From the NCBI GenBank assembly GCA_005878685.1, contig VBLN01000031.1:1-5555 (forward strand): 5,555 nt of DNA, read 5' to 3'. This stretch comes from Deltaproteobacteria bacterium. Lineage in GTDB: Bacteria; Desulfobacterota; Binatia; UBA9968. Both the position numbers and the translations under genes were made by a program. Below the pieces are notes generated by a model. The model did not search any database and was not told the DNA's origin. It worked only from the letters and a program-made list of their open reading frames with translations. Shown here piece by piece: positions 4,933 to 5,555 of this stretch (positions are counted from its first letter, which is position 1; every line of letters starts with the position of its first letter).

Positions 4933-5555
4933 ATGGCCGCGAATCGCGGTGGCGCCGGTGTCGCCGCAGCCATTGAAGCGGGCGATGTCGGAGCGAAAGT
5001 CACCTTGATAGAACAGGCTGATACCTTAGGAGGGACTGCTGCCATCTCGGGCGGCGGTTGCCTCATCGTGGGAACACCGCTCCAGGAGTCTCAGGGAATC
5101 CACGACACGCCGGATCTGGCGTTCGAAGACTGGGTGAGGTGGGGACAGGGAGCCGCTGATGAGCAGTGGGCGAGATTTTACATCGAGCACTCGCTTCACG
5201 ACCTTTATTTCTGGGCCGAACAACGCGGCGCGAAATGGATCGACATGAAGTTCCAGGAAGGCAATCGGGTGCATCGCTGGCACCGCCCGGAAAATAACGG
5301 GCTGGGATTGATGACGGCGCTGATCAACGCCATGAAATCCAAAGGCGCGACCCGAATCTTGACCGGCACCGAGGCCGACAAGACTTTGACTCAAAACGGC
5401 AGAGTCGGTGGCGTTAAAGCGACGAATGTAAAGAACGGAGAGACCACGGAGATTCACAGCAAGACGCTTATCGTGGCCACCGGAGGCTTCAACTCCAATC
5501 TCGACATGGTGCTGGAGGCTAGGCCGGAGTTTAAAGCCTTCAAGGTGATGGAGGG
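4933..5555 (+). CDS. FAD-binding dehydrogenase of the fumarate reductase/succinate dehydrogenase flavoprotein family, 3' end outside the window
   Basis: The first 207 residues of a FAD-binding-2 family oxidoreductase (fumarate reductase flavoprotein, 3-ketosteroid dehydrogenase and tricarballylate dehydrogenase relatives, usually around 450-570 residues). Visible parts are GGAGVAAAIEAGDVGAKVTLIEQ (second half of the dinucleotide-binding fold, Glu27 at the end of strand 2 for the ADP ribose), LGGTAAISGGG (32-42, FAD pyrophosphate and isoalloxazine loop), a mostly helical stretch rich in Trp and His (62-120), and LIVATGGFNSN (179-189), the conserved ATGG closing the FAD domain. The substrate-binding cap and C-terminus lie beyond the edge. 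Oddity: the protein starts MAANRGGAG, so the usual hydrophobic first strand (of the DVVVVG type) and the first Gly of GxGxxG are missing; Asn4 stands there. The start is fixed by a good ribosome binding site and an upstream in-frame stop. The electron acceptor and substrate cannot be assigned. The divergent cytochrome gene is only a possible partner. Confidence 0.82.
   Translation, partial: MAANRGGAGVAAAIEAGDVGAKVTLIEQADTLGGTAAISGGGCLIVGTPLQESQGIHDTPDLAFEDWVRWGQGAADEQWARFYIEHSLHDLYFWAEQRGAKWIDMKFQEGNRVHRWHRPENNGLGLMTALINAMKSKGATRILTGTEADKTLTQNGRVGGVKATNVKNGETTEIHSKTLIVATGGFNSNLDMVLEARPEFKAFKVME

Overview
The window is about 60% GC, with short gaps, Shine-Dalgarno-led genes and codons ending mostly in G or C. 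It looks like chromosomal DNA of a free-living, probably uncultivated soil or groundwater bacterium. The gene types (hydantoinase A/B pair, periplasmic cytochrome c-propeller protein, FAD-binding dehydrogenase) fit catabolic islands of Proteobacteria or Rokubacteria/Methylomirabilota-like lineages, but the lineage is inference. No tRNA, rRNA, CRISPR array or insertion sequence was seen.

Layout. Positions 1-3178 (+) hold a hydantoinase/oxoprolinase-type pair: hyuA, entering from the left edge, then hyuB, whose ATG overlaps the hyuA stop codon by one base. Both genes are broken. hyuA changes frame near 451-460 at a conserved GGTxPTVTDAN block. hyuB has lost roughly 30 bp near 2000, which also shifts the frame. 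Positions 3179-3509 hold no intact gene, but on the minus strand carry the 3' end of an unrecognised gene (40 codons plus a short upstream stub) followed 20 bp later by a strong intrinsic terminator. Positions 3510-4679 (-) encode an exported protein with one c-type heme domain fused to a six-bladed virginiamycin-B-lyase-like propeller. Positions 4680-4932 are a divergent promoter region with two good sigma-70-type promoters facing away from each other and a 13-bp palindrome over one -35 box. From 4933 (+) a FAD-binding fumarate reductase/dehydrogenase-like flavoprotein runs off the right edge. Its N-terminus lacks the first strand of the Rossmann fold.

How they might work together. HyuA and HyuB normally form an ATP-dependent amidohydrolase or carboxylase acting on cyclic amides or ketones. 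The flavoprotein and the periplasmic cytochrome could belong to an oxidative pathway for a related substrate, but nothing in the sequence links them directly.

The most notable feature is damage: hyuA, hyuB, the minus-strand remnant and the flavoprotein N-terminus each carry a lesion or truncation, while the cytochrome-propeller gene is intact. Either the locus is decaying or the assembly has local errors. I found no clearly new system here.
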